Of a DNA stretch of 64,000 nt, positions 22,591-35,481 are shown piece after piece. Origin of the DNA: Lithospermum erythrorhizon (lineage: Eukaryota > Streptophyta > Magnoliopsida > Boraginales > Boraginaceae). The position numbers and the translations under genes are program-made. The stretch covers positions 62,001-126,000 of the forward strand of contig JADFUC010000090.1 in assembly GCA_019722365.1 (NCBI GenBank), given 5' to 3'. Each line of letters starts with the position of its first letter. The stretch's first letter is position 1. Under the pieces are notes generated by a model. That model saw only the letters and a program-made list of their open reading frames with translations. It was not told the origin of the DNA and ran no database searches.

Positions 22591-24622
22591 CTAAGATTGT
22601 TCTGTGTTTAATTCCTTATGTACTAAATGCTCCACATCTCCAAGTTGCACCTCTCTGCCACCTTGCCATTCATAATCGTTCTGGAACAGCATCTCAATCT
22701 GCTCCAATGATTTTCCCTTTGTTTCTGGAACATATCTGTAAACAAAGGCAATCGACAATGCTGAAATTATTGCGAAGATAAAGAAAGTTCCGCCCACGCC
22801 AATCACATTGGAGACCGAAAGGAAGGACATGGCAACTAAGCCACTGCAGACTCTATTACCGACAGCCCCAAGAGCAGAAGCTTGAGCACGAAGCCTTAAT
22901 GGGAAAATTTCCGAGGTTATTACCCAACAAACAGGACCAATCCCAATAGAGAAGAAAGCTACACTCCCACAAACAGAAAGTATAGCCATCGCGACTCCTA
23001 CAGATCCTTGTCCTATCACTGAGAGAGTGAAACCGATAGAAAATAGGCATATTGTCATACCAATTGTACTGACATAAAGAAGAGGCTTTCTCCCAAGTTT
23101 ATCAATAAGGAAAATGGCAACTAGTATGAATGCTGTCTTTGTGACTCCAACAGCAACAGTGGAGGCAAGAAGCTTTGAGTTCCCTTTTACACCAGCAGAT
23201 TTGAAGATCTCGGGGCTGTAATAGACAGTTGCATCAATTCCTGTAATCTGCTGGAAGCACTGGATGCCAAGACCAGTTATCAGCATCCTACGAAGTGCAG
23301 GAGACGGGGATAGTAACTCACGCCAAACGGGTTTTTCTTCTTGCTTCTCTGGATTATTGGTTCCAGCAGCTAAGAGAATTTCAGCTAGTCTCTCTTCCAC
23401 CTCTGCATCATTATCATTCGTTTTCATCAGCACGGTTCTTGCTTCCTCAACTCGGTTCTGCAAGACTAGCCACCTTGGTGACTCTGGAATTATACATAAA
23501 GCAAATGCTATGAATATCGAAGGTAGGATTCCCACGGCAAGCATTATCCTCCAGTTTATATGCGTAGGAAAGCCTGAAAACGCATAATTGGAGACATAAC
23601 CAAGGAGAATCCCAAGATTTATAAAGATCTCAGGAAATGAAGTAAGAGAGCCACGAGCAACCATAGGCGATATTTCTGCTATATAAACTGGTGCAATCAT
23701 GACCCCTAAACCAATTCCAACACCAGCCAAAACTCTTCCAATCAGTAATACTTTGAAAGAAGGAGCTAGAGTCATCACCGCCGCGCCTGCTTGAAACACA
23801 ATGGCAGCTAACCCCATTGTCCATTTCCTACCAATGGCATCAGATGTCCTCCCCCCAGCTAAACTACCAACGAGTGATATAATACTTAGTATACCTACTA
23901 GAAACTCTTCCTGCACCTCTGTTATCTTTAAATCTTCTTGAATAAATATAATGGCACCACTCATCACTCCCACGTCTGGAAATGCAAATTATCCAAATGT
24001 CAAGTTCAATTTCAAGCATACTATAAAAACTGGATTTCTAAACAATAATTAATAATCGGAGGAACCTATCGTATGACATTGGATTGATATTTCATTACAT
24101 GTAGTGGTGTAATTATGGGAGGCATAGGGAGTAGTCGCCCCACACCCCGTAAATATTTATAGTTTTTTGTTATTCTTATTGTATTATTATCTTCATCATT
24201 CTTATATTAAAATCTTGATTCCGCTACGCACTAACTAAATAAAGATGTACTGATTCATAAGAAATCACCGTTGACTTTTTGACATGCATCAAACACTTTT
24301 GAATAAGAATAATACTATGAACAATATGATTGCAAAAAGCAAGAATGGAAAGTATTCAATATAAAGAAGAGAGGAGTATAATAAAGTTGTTGAACAAATG
24401 ATTACCATATCCCAAAAGAACATTATTAAGAGATGCAAAAACAGCACAAGCAAAGACATATTTCTTAGTATCATTTCTCCTTTTCTCAAGCTGATGATGA
24501 TGGTGTGAAGCATCATCTTCATCATCATAAACATCAGAATAATCCATTCTTGTATATTTGTTCTTACTCCCCAATGGAATAGAATCTCCATTCCCATTAT
24601 CTTGGACAACAACCAATCCCAT
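22591..24622 (-). CDS. PLT4: Polyol/monosaccharide transporter, PLT4-like
   Basis: A proton-coupled sugar or polyol symporter of the major facilitator superfamily, closest in memory to Arabidopsis polyol transporter 4 (At2g20780), expected in the plasma membrane. There are two exons, 24406-24622 and 22591-23975, with a 430-bp intron (GATATG|GTAATC ... TTCCAG) that splits the Asp73 codon. The protein has 533 residues, normal for the family. The signatures are complete: GRTSDAIGRK at 114-123, PESPRWL at 236-242, QQITGID at 314-320, DKLGRKP at 364-370, the PVCWVITSEIFPLRLR block at 420-435 and PETKGKSLEQIE at 489-500. Twelve hydrophobic segments can be followed. The cytosolic N-terminus begins MGLVVVQDNGNGDSIPLGSK, the PLT4 opening, and carries an acidic patch and a four-His run. 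No lesion is seen. The substrate cannot be read from sequence. Confidence 0.93.
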
Positions 24623-27139
24623 TCTTGCTTTTCTGATGAACTAAGTACAAGTCAACTGAAATAACTGATGTAATCTTGAGTAGTTATTGTTTTATGGGAT
24701 TCTGCTAAGTACTGCAACTAAGTACATGTTCCATAGGACAGAGGAGGAAAAGGGTACTTGTGATTCAGATCTGAAATCATGAATGATCAAGGCTTTCCAA
24801 CTTGGACTTTATTACACGTTGTTGATCGATTTCTTCTTATTACAAACAATGATTTAATTATTTATAAATGTTTTTTGTTTTAGTCACTAAATTAAGATTG
24901 TTGTTACGCGGTCATAAAAATTTTTATAGCAATTCAAAGCCTTTAATAAAGACAAAGGTTATCTATTACTGTATATATTTTTCACACGATAGATAATTAT
25001 GAAGATAGAAACTTTATAATGATTTTTATTTTTGCAGTTAATTGAAAACAACAAATATATGTATTTTAAAGTGTAATTAAAAATATTAAGAAATGTAAAC
25101 TATGAGCGATGATTTTGTTAAAAAATTACAATTGAGCGTAGAGATTTTTTACTATTACATTCTACATATAAATAACTACGCTTAAATTAATTATCATTTT
25201 AATTTATTCACGAACTTATCATTTCGATTATCCCTGAATATAAAGCAACTTCGTATCATATTTTAATTGAGATTTTCGGGGATAAAATTCAGAAATAAAT
25301 AAACGACATCAATAATAATACTAACAAAAGAAGTGTGTAAGGATGAAGATTGAGCATGAAATTTATGAGATGCACTTTGTAGAAGATATAGCTATAGATG
25401 AAGATGAAAGAAGAAGAAAAAGAGGTTCTCAACAAGACAGGCAAGTGGCAACGATGACAAGCCGACGTTGTTTGCAATTATATACAAGGTGGTGGCAAAG
25501 ATACAAGAAGATGAATATGTTCTTTCTCATGATAGTTTGATGTCATCCAAAACTAGGTTCCAAAAACATCAACACCCCTCTCATCTTCAATGTTTCCTTC
25601 AAATAATAACTAAGAAAAACTAGCACACTTAGATTTTGTAGACAAAACAAATATATCTAAAGTAATAACTCATTATGGTGGGAAGGGATCAAGTGATCAA
25701 CATGTGTTAGATGATTATATTTACAATATGATTTAACAATTCATGTTTACACTCAAATAAAATATGATGCATGTTAAAGGAGGCAACGATGCAAACAAAT
25801 ATCACGTATTGAATAGTTACATCATAAATACTCCATAATATGCTGCAAAATGGCTTTGGGTTTAGTGGTATGTCTCGAATTTCAAAATTTTAAATATTTT
25901 ACTAGAATAAATAGAATGTTTTAACTGTATATTACTAGACAGTTTCAAATGTAATAATTAACAAAGAATCTCATATTTGTAATACTCATAAACAGAATAC
26001 TTACAAGTCAATACTCTTATATTTAAAATAATATTATCAGAACGTATAAAAAATAAAAAATACTCCATAATATGCGAAGTGGTGATGTATACCTCAATAA
26101 CACTAATGGGAATACTGTAGATGAGGCCAATGCCCAAGTGCCATTTAAAATTTGTTTATAATCGGCTTAACTCAAAACCACACAAATATGCATTGGGCAA
26201 TAATGATTTGCTAAGATCTGTTGTTAGGTAGGTGTTAGTGTGTTGCAAATTGTCAAAACTCAGGACCCATCCTTGTGGACTAGGAGTATTACAAAAATGC
26301 AACCCCTGATTTCCTCATACTAAATACTCTGTCAGAGTGTCAGGTATGGAGTCAAATATATTTGAGGAGACAAGAATTTTGTGACGGGGCCAAAAATAAA
26401 TGAATGGTTCATCTGTAGTTATTAATTATTGCTTCTGTTTATGTAGAATACATCAAATCAATTTAACTTAACTAAATATTTTCCCTCTAAATAAAACCGA
26501 TTGTATAAATATAATGTCTCCATTCATTTCTATATAAAATTCGAGTCTAAGTTAACAAGTTTATTTAAAAATGAAATACGAGTTAGAATGAAATCACAAG
26601 AAGCAACATTGTTATAATGATCTGTTAGATATATACTGTGTAGTAAAAGAATGAATCGGCTAAGAGTAGACTTCAAAATTGTTCAAAAGAGAGGTTTGTG
26701 CAATGCGTATAAGCAAATCATTTTAGTTATGAACAACATTTTACATAAACATCTTCAAAAGAGCCTTTCAATCTTACCTCATCTAGACAGAGTCCCACCT
26801 CTTTATCAAAACTCTGAAAACTTCACATAGGAAAAAGGCATTAGTCTTCTCTTTTTTTCCACTTTCTTTTCTTTTTTCTTCTTTTTTGCTTTTTTCTATC
26901 CTTCTCCATTTTCCTTTTTCTGAGAGAGTACATACTATGAAGTATGAACAAGGGGTCATAATGTCATATGCAATCAAAACTCTAACTATGAACAAAGGGA
27001 AGGAATTAACTACAATTCCTCTTAGTAAGGACAGTACATGTACATTCTATAATGACTTCAACTGAATGTGTGAGAGGGTTCTTTCTAGTAGTCAGTCCAT
27101 CTTTGTCTGGTTGAAGGGAATCATCGAATTGAGTGGTCT
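24623..27139. other. Intergenic region between the transporter and DUF789 genes
   Basis: Upstream region of the transporter and downstream region of DUF789. It is AT-rich. An Arg/Glu-rich ORF at 25343-25540 reads as simple-sequence coding and matches no family I know. No RNA gene seen. Confidence 0.4.
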
Positions 27140-29667
27140 CTAGCCACGGCGATTACCCATGAAGTAGTTGAAGTCATGGTGTTGGACTCTTAATTGCTTT
27201 AGCCAAGAATCTGCCACACTTAGTAGTGACACTAGCCTCTCTTGGTCCCTTCCCTTCTTGTCTGACATCCAAACATCTCCCTGCATCTTGTAAGTTGCCA
27301 AACCAAATGGGGGTAGAGGGATCCCATCCCCCTCCTTTCGCTTCATAATACCACCCTCCATATCATTGTCAAAATCCATATCTACATGATACTTTTGCCT
27401 TGTCAATCTCCTTTTCCATACTTAATATTATTGTTAAAGATAAAGAGCAGGATTCTAAAATGAAAACAGAATATAACCGAAATTGATAAGGAGTATATAC
27501 CTTGAAAAGAAGAAGACAAGGTATGGTATGTAAGGAAACACGTGGACAAGTCCCTGCTTGTTGATCTCATTGGAATGTGATATATTGGGTACCTGGAATG
27601 GAATAATATTCAGTAATACTTTGGTCTGTTTAATTCAAAAAGAGTAACCATGTAAAAAAGTGGGTGCAAAAATATCAACAGACAGTTACAACTGCAACTA
27701 TTATCAACCGGATCAATTATATGTGTAGCTTTTATACCAATTTTTTATCAAATATAGAGAAGAATTAGTGCACATGATCATCATATTTTACTAATAAATC
27801 TCATTAAATTTTGAAAAATTAATTGTCAGAAGTGCATACTCCGTATAATCAAAGAAAGAGAGATACCAAGCAATAGCCATCCAACTAGCTGGTGAAAGAT
27901 CCACACTTCTCAACGACATCAATCCTGGGTATCTTTGTGACAAACTAGTAATCTGAAAGCAAAAAAAGAAAAAGAAAATAAGGGATTTGATAATATTGGA
28001 ACATATGTTTAAACCAGTTATAAAGATCAACTAGTGTCATGAGAAAAATTCAAACGAAACTCCCAAAATGTGGAGAATGTGCAATGATTGTAACAGAGAA
28101 TATAATTAGTCTCTGTTGGCATGTACCATTCATTAAACTAAATCACAAAGATTAAAGTAAAGAGAAAGATTATGAATAAACATGACAATCTCCTGAAAGA
28201 CAATACGATTATGAATAAACATGACAATCTCCCGAAAGAGAATACGAGCAAAAGTATAACAAAAGTTGTAGTAAAAGACATTTCATGGTGTCTATTCAAA
28301 GGCCAAAATATTCAATCACCTTCATCTGACGCCCAAAAAATGTAGAAGATTTAAACACTTCTGTAGCAAATCACATAATCAGATGCTACATGTTTCAATA
28401 TATATAAGATTTGAAGTGTTAACAGCAGAGGGACCAGCAGAATAAATCCATACGAATATTGCGAAGTTACATAAAATTTGAAGTATTATGAAGAAGAGCA
28501 CAAACTCTTTCATAATGAGGTACCACTTAAGTTTGAACTCTGAAGCACTGTTAACAAGAACATAAAAAATTCAGGTAAATAAAGTACCTTGTCCACAAGA
28601 GGAGCTCTTGCATAAGGAGTACCTCTTTCGAAATACTGACAATAGCCATAACCCAACCTATCATTTAAATGCCAGAGATTATCCTGCTCAAACGCCTCCT
28701 CTGACGAACTACCATCCCATCTCGATAACTTCTCGCTCTCACTCTCGTCGCTCAACGAATCACTAAAGGAATCCCTAGTCTCACAACCAGAGTCTGTCTC
28801 TTCCCTATAACCACAATTCATGAACCCCATCAAATGGTTATTCTCAAATCTCAACTAGTTTTATCCTTAAAGAAATCACTTAGCAATGAGCAATAAACAA
28901 TAAAAAACTAATTTGACCTTTTCAACCAGACAAAAAATCAGATACAACAATGCATATAACAATTAACAATCTCGTTCCCATAAGTTTTACTGCTGAAAAT
29001 TTGAGAATAAGATAAGTAAACAAAACAGAGAACAACAACAAATAAATAGCAAAATTAAGCTTAAATTCCCAATTTTAAATGTTAAAGTTCCAAATATATA
29101 CCTTAGGTAGTTCAAGGATGAATTTCCTGTAAATATTTGAATTGCAGAGAGATATGGAACATAATATTCAACTAAAGTTTCTCCATTTTCAAGATTAATA
29201 GGAACTCCAGCACCATATACACTCCATTCATCATAACAATTCCAAAGATCACTCAATGTGAAATAATCAACCTTTTCTCTTTCCCAGGGATGCCAAAGCC
29301 TATTAAGACTCTTCATCTCACCCTGAAAATTAAATAAACACCCAAAAATCATTCAAAGAATCACACTTTATGACAAATTAAAATTGTCCACATAGAAAAA
29401 ACAACCAAAAATCATTCAAAGAAGCAAACTTTATCAGAAATTCAGATTGCCCACATAAAAAAACACCAAAAATAATCCAAAGAAGCAAATTTTATGATAA
29501 ATTAAAATTGCCCACATAAAAAAACAGACCAACAATGGAGCTAAACTAAACATATTATAGAAAGAATGCGATTGTACCTTTGAGAGAAATTGAGATGGTA
29601 CAACAGGTGTAATGCAATCTAATAAACATTCAAGGTTTGATTGTGTTGCACCCTTTTGCATTCCCAT
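27140..29667 (-). CDS. DUF789 family protein, 343 aa
   Basis: A plant-specific DUF789 protein of unknown molecular function. Six exons join in frame: 29578-29667, 29102-29322, 28588-28849, 27867-27952, 27501-27592 and 27140-27420; all introns are GT-AG. The family landmarks occur in order: LDCITPVVPSQFLSK (about residues 16-30), LSDLWNCYDEWSVYGAGVP, VEYYVPYLSAIQIF, an acidic Ser-rich stretch (SDSLSDESESE), YFERGTPYARAPLVDK, SPASWMAIAWYPIYHIP across an intron, CFLTYHTLSSSFQ, PPFGLATYKMQG, and the end VQHHDFNYFMG. The exon at 27501-27592 is too short to stand out as an ORF but is needed for the family core. Intron 1 holds a minisatellite, and a long CT tract precedes the start. Nothing is broken. 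Confidence 0.9.
28161..28248. repeat. Tandem duplication in a DUF789 intron
   Basis: Two copies of ATTATGAATAAACATGACAA followed by TCTCC(T/C)GAAAGA(C/G)AATACGA, about 41 bp each. Confidence 0.85.
29337..29531. repeat. Three-copy minisatellite in DUF789 intron 1
   Basis: Three copies of about 63 bp contain CCAAAAATCATTCAAAGAA, a TTTTATGA-like middle and TTGCCCACATAAAAAAACA, with modest divergence. Confidence 0.85.
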
Positions 29668-29763
29668 AATAAAAACAGAGCTTGATGAAAACAGAGTAAT
29701 TCCAAGAGGTTTCTCTCCCTAAATATTTCAAAAAATGGAGAGAAATATATGGAGATTAGAGAA

Positions 29764-29768
<5 letters not shown>

Positions 29769-29827
<59 letters not shown>
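29769..29827. repeat. (GA)n microsatellite in the DUF789 5' leader or promoter
   Basis: 59 bases of perfect GA repeat, (CT)n on the coding strand, starting about 100 bases before the DUF789 ATG. CT tracts in this position can act as Y-patch or GAGA-type promoter elements; that role is inferred. Confidence 0.95.
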
Positions 29828-29828
<1 letters not shown>

Positions 29829-30359
29829 AAACAAGATTGCTATGGTTTGAAGTTGGGACAATGGGTTTTGTCCATATAAATATACCAAATACTCCCTCCA
29901 ATTCTTCATTCTCCGTAGATTCTTGAAATATCGTCCAATTAAATATTTTCAATAATTAAGAGTAATAAATTTTGATGTATTAATTGACTTAGACGTTTTT
30001 TGTTTGAGTCAAAATTAGAATGTTAATTATTATTTATGATAAAAATATTATATTTTAACATATTTGTTATAATATATTATACAATATATTTATAAATACT
30101 CTTGAAATTAAAATTTAAAAAGTCAAACACATTAAATTTAGAAATTGATCTTTTAGGTATGTAAGAACTGCCAGATATTTCTTCCAATTCTATGTAAGTA
30201 ATAATCCGTCCAATTTAAAATGATTATCGTGTTCGAAAATCGAGGTAGATATTTGATCATGTATAATTTATAATTATATAATACAAATATTAAAAATTAA
30301 TCTATGATATAAGTGATATGGGTTAAAATAAATGACATATGGAGACGGATTAGATACAT
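29828..30359. other. AT-rich flank of DUF789
   Basis: The start (TACTCCCTCCAATTCTTC at about 29889) resembles MITE ends, but no matching inverted end was found. No gene. Confidence 0.35.
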
Positions 30360-33300
30360 ACTTATATAAGAGCGGTCATAAGGACCTCGAGCCGCCCCAG
30401 ACTCTGCGCCTACGCCTGGCCATCAACAACCCACACCGTAGTCACCGATCGGCGGATGCATAAACATAAAAAAAGCATCATTTTATGATAAAAAATAATA
30501 AAAAATGGGTTGGCTCATCAAAAAGAACTAACAACATATACAATAAAAACAACTAACAACATAATACAAATTCCCTTAATTATACAACTCAAAGATACAC
30601 AAGAACTAAAATACAACATATGTGAAAGTACGGCCAATCGACTTCAACGAATACAATACCCAAGCCAACAATATACAACCGAAACAAAAAGCCGGGAAAC
30701 ACCCAGCCCAGAATTCATATGCCACCACCGCCTCATCTTACCATCTTCAATCTCAAGCAGCCTCTATCAACGCAACTTCAACAACCTCCGCTGATCAACC
30801 TCTTAGAACCTGTGCATAAAACGCCCGCCTGCCAGATTGTGGAGTCACTCTATTAAGCTTTAGTGAATACAAATACCACGCACGATTCCATCATACATAT
30901 CTTCATGCTTATATATATATATGAATATAATTAAGTATGCACGCATAATAACGTGTACTTAATAAATAATCGGGTCTACATATCACATATGTATTTCTCT
31001 TATACTCATGTTACACGACGCTATACACATGAGATTATATTCATATCTAATGCATATTCATTTAGGAAAACAATCTCAGCTCACACAAAGCTTCATCAAG
31101 TGAGTAAAATCCACCTTACTTGATAACACATACGAATCCACCTCCAAATAATACATATACGAGAATCCACCTCCAAATAATACATATATGCAGAACCCAC
31201 CTCCAAATAATACATGTAGAACTACCCAAATAATACACACACGAGGAACTAATCTAAATAATCGATGGGGGCCTCCACCACCATCCTCCCGACCGAGGCT
31301 ACACCCCCAATGCATATCACACCAAACCTCCCGAATCCACCTGTGGCTACCCACAATATGCACACTACACCAAACCTCCCGGCCGGGTCACCACCGGGCC
31401 CAAGAAATAACACATAAAGCAATCAAGCACATCTCGCATTACTGTACCACACACACACAAAGACAAATTGCTACATAGCAATACGTACCACACACACAAT
31501 TTCATAATAACATGAATTATATCCAAAACTATCTCTATAATGTAACTCATAATCTCAATTATAAAGTCAAAGGGAACATACTATAAATCGCTAGTTATCT
31601 CATAATGTCAATCGAATCTCGCTTATTTCATACTATGCATCATAAATCACACTTCACATGCACATCGATTATATAGCCACACAATACACATATCAGAATA
31701 GTCTCAAACAACACATGGAATAATATATATACGAAAAGGTCCCCATCGTGAGATTCGTACTCACCCCAGCCCAAAAAAATAGTAATGATATCTCATGCAA
31801 TCCTCGCTACAGTCCAGCTCACCTCTATTAAAAAAAAATTATACATTATAACACATCCTCGTTGCACAACTTCACTTAACATCTATATAAACCCCGAGCG
31901 TTATACCCCGCCTCACGATTCAAATTTACAACTCTTAGCAATCATCCTATTCCCCAAGATCGGGTATACACTTCTAACATTCCAACGTGAATCTCATATT
32001 CCACCGCCAACCTCGAAAATCTCAATATTCGCCATCACCTTTATTACTCCCCAACAATAATGGTCTTTAAGCACATTCTAATCAATCTAGAAATAAATTG
32101 ACAATTAACCCATTAATTACAACTCAATTCAAGCACTAATTACCATACCTAACTTTTTCCAAACTTTCTCAACTAAAATTCTGGCCTATCCACATCCAAA
32201 CCAATAATTCCATACCCAAAACAACTATATTAAAGCCCTCATCTCATATTACAATTTAAAGTTAATTTTAATAAAGTCAATAAAGCCAAGATAACACTTA
32301 CACCACTTTCTAACCCCCAATAACTACTCAAAAATCATCGCTTAATCCTCACCGATACTCGAGCAATATTTCTATACCAATATATCCAAGATCTAAAAGT
32401 CAACAAAATTCTTAAAAGTCAACTCTTCCAAAACTCAAGAAATAACCCAAAACATTCAATCTAACTTACCTAGATGTGATGAGGATGATGAGGAGAAGAG
32501 GATTCCTAATGCTTGTTTCGATTTTATGCGACACCCATGGTAAACTAAAAATTTTGAAAGCGGGGGGGGAAGTGACCATTTCGCCACGGTGTGAGCAGAA
32601 ATGAAGTTGTGTTTTTGTGTCGATTTACGATAAGGAGAGATAAGCAACAAAAGGCCACGCCGGGTCCGCACTCAAAAATATCTCAAAATCTCGCTGCCTG
32701 CCTCGGCTACCACCTCGCCTCGATTTAAACAACACAACTCTAATATAAATTTAACTTCTAATCCCCCTGGGCAAATAATATTATACCACCTCGATTACAA
32801 CTTTAAAATCTTAAATACCGAATCAAGACTATCAACCCATCGATCTCGTCGTCAGATCTCCAACGATGCCCAACTTTTGAAATTTCCGATTTCTCCTCGA
32901 AATACTCCACCGACAACTAAGATACTATTTCATAATATTAATATTTTAATCTAAGTTATTACATCAGCCCAGCCTCCATACCTAAGTCGATCAAGACTGC
33001 TATAATGATCCAAAGATTCATTTATTGCCGCCATGATATATCGATTCAAATTTTTAAGCTCAAGTATACGCTTGTACTACGCCTATAAATACCGTATTAA
33101 TTCACCATTCTGGTGTAATCAGAAATTCTCTAAATACTTACCTCTTTGAATCACTACTAACTTAAAGATCGTGTTTCAGGGTCGACGGCAAGGACTCAAT
33201 GAAAGATTCTCCAACAAGTAAAGGGAATTCGTTAGACGAATCAAATTACCCGAAGCCCAGAATACAACTACCCATTCCTCCATTTATAATCTCCACTGCC

Positions 33301-33400
33301 GACAAATGGGTCAAGAATCTAGCCCAGACCGATTCCTCCAACGTATTTAAGATCAAATCAATCTACAATAAAATATAACAAATCAGTAAGTTTCATTTTT
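30360..33400. repeat. C-rich repeat block, probably an LTR-retroelement relic in minus orientation
   Basis: For about 3 kb the plus strand is unusually rich in A and C and poor in G, with sharp change at both ends and no sustained ORF. Minus-strand phrases (around 32456-32671) look like the non-coding or leader parts of plant Ty3-type elements, and short AC-rich tandem repeats lie inside. I could not find paired terminal repeats, a primer site or polymerase domains, so the class is inferred. Confidence 0.4.
31134..31250. repeat. Tandem repeat of about 30 bp inside the C-rich block
   Basis: Three to four copies of CCACCTCCAAATAATACAT with variable spacers (TATACGAGAAT, ATATGCAGAAC, GTAGAAC). 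Confidence 0.8.
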
Positions 33401-35388
33401 AAATTCCAAAAAAACGATTAAACCAACTGTAGGGAATAATACTCCATAATAATAATGTTGGTCTTACTCAAAGAAAATAAAAAGGAAAACTAAGGGAAAA
33501 TCATGGCTCATGAGAGATTTTTTCCTTAAATTCTAGTCAAACCTTTGGAACAACTTTTTGGTATATGTGACGATCGATTAATTTTTTTTATGTGAATTTG
33601 AAAGGATAACATATAGACTACTCCTATGGTACATTCATTTTATGATGTTTAAGTTTTTTAAGAGTAGTAAATTGATCTCCCAATTAATACATACATGTTG
33701 GATTTCCGTCATTTGAGACTCGCATGCAATGATATCAAAATATCCTAAATGTGAGACATTACAATTACCTTAATAGAATATGTTATTTGAATGATTTCAT
33801 GGGACATAATCTATAAAGTTGTAATAAAATAAATATATCATGTGTTGACGTACAGTACCTTAGCGTTACGTTTACTTACATTAATGATCAATATATCTTC
33901 TAAATTACTAGATATTGTAAAGTTTATGAAATCAAACACTGGACAACGGGGATAAATCAGTACGGAAATATGATATAATTATCGATTTAGTTGCACTCAC
34001 AATAACCCTGCGATATCCTGGGATCTAAGTTTCCTATGAAGTATGGATCTCTCTGCTCAATTCCCCTCTCAAGAAATCATTCTACTCTTTATTCAGCATT
34101 TTTATTCTACTTTGTTCGCTATGTTTCTTTGGTGATAAGCCTCCATTAGATTTATCGCATGTAAAGACCATTTTAAAGGCCCCAGCTTTGAAAAAAGTTT
34201 AAAAAAAATTATGACATTTAATCTGACAACCAAGTTAGTACCAGATACACAACTAAAAAATATTTGTCAAGTTTTGCAGATTCATACTTAACAAAGAAAG
34301 ATTTAACAACCAAAAGTATTTATCAAGTTTTAAATTACCACCTCCCTCTATTACTCCTCGTAAGCTCCTTAATCCTTATGTGATTACTTATTGTGTTTTT
34401 CTTCCAATTACTTGCCTCAATAGACAATAGTCAATTCTCATATATTAATTAATTAAATTTCTATTTTTTTGTGAGATTCTTCACATTATTTATATTTTAT
34501 ACAATTATATGATCCCCATATATTAATTAATTAAATTCCTGTATTTTTTTGAATACTAACAATATTGTATCCATTTATTTTTTATTAGGAAGAAGAATTA
34601 ATTAAAGTATTCATTATTTGAAGGACAATATTTCAAGTTGTTTCTATCCATTATCTACCATTTATCATTATTAGATTTTAATTGTGCGCTTGTAACTAAA
34701 ATACGACTCCTGATATTTAAAGTGCAAGAAAAAAAAATGATTGAAGAGCTACAAAAATCTGAAAAAGGAGCCTCATTTTATATTTTATATGATTACTTTA
34801 TTTTTATTGTTATTAAAAGGGGCCTTATTTTATATTTAGATGCGCCTCATTATTTAGACGGTCCTCGACTTTGCTTGTAAATACACATTTAACTGCCCTG
34901 TGATTGACCTGGGCGTATTGTATGTGTATTCGTGTGGAATATTCTTGGCACAAAATAAAAATATTTTAAATGGTTAAGTCTTTTTTCATATTTTCTACAA
35001 GGTGTCAAGTTCAAAACTTACTTCAAGTAATTTTTTTAACCTTACTTCATTTTTATTTTCTAAAAAATGAATATTCATGTTAAATTTTATATCTTGATTG
35101 AATGATAAAATGAATACCTTATGTCAAAATTCGGGATCCGTCCCTGATTGTTAGCATTGTGTGTTTCATAATTTTTGTGTTGTTTAAGGTTTATTGTTTC
35201 AAATCTTATCAATTTTATTTTTTTAGTATGACCCACATGCTCAAATCTAAGGATGACTGGTCTCTAGAAACATCGATCAACTTCTATGAGGCGAATTAAA
35301 ATGTTAAATATACATGCCATCAAGACCAAAAATGTAAATTAGGACTACGTTATTACTCGAAGAATATGATACAGTACTATGAATTGAC

Positions 35389-35481
35389 TTGATCTTTAAT
35401 TTAATCGTTAGTTTATTTTATGATATATGGTTTTGTTGATCTTTAATTTAATCGTTAGTTTATTTTATGATACATGGTTTT
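35389..35481. repeat. Tandem duplication of about 47 bp
   Basis: Two nearly identical adjacent copies running from TGATCTTTAATTTAATCG to TTTTATGATA(T/C)ATGGTTTTGT. Confidence 0.9.

Noticed and set aside
25343..25540. Arg/Glu-rich ORF of 65 codons
   Set aside because: Purine-rich simple sequence with an opposed ORF, no conserved partner and no family resemblance.
29619..29952. ORFs with long Ser-Leu repeats
   Set aside because: They are translations of the GA/CT microsatellite.
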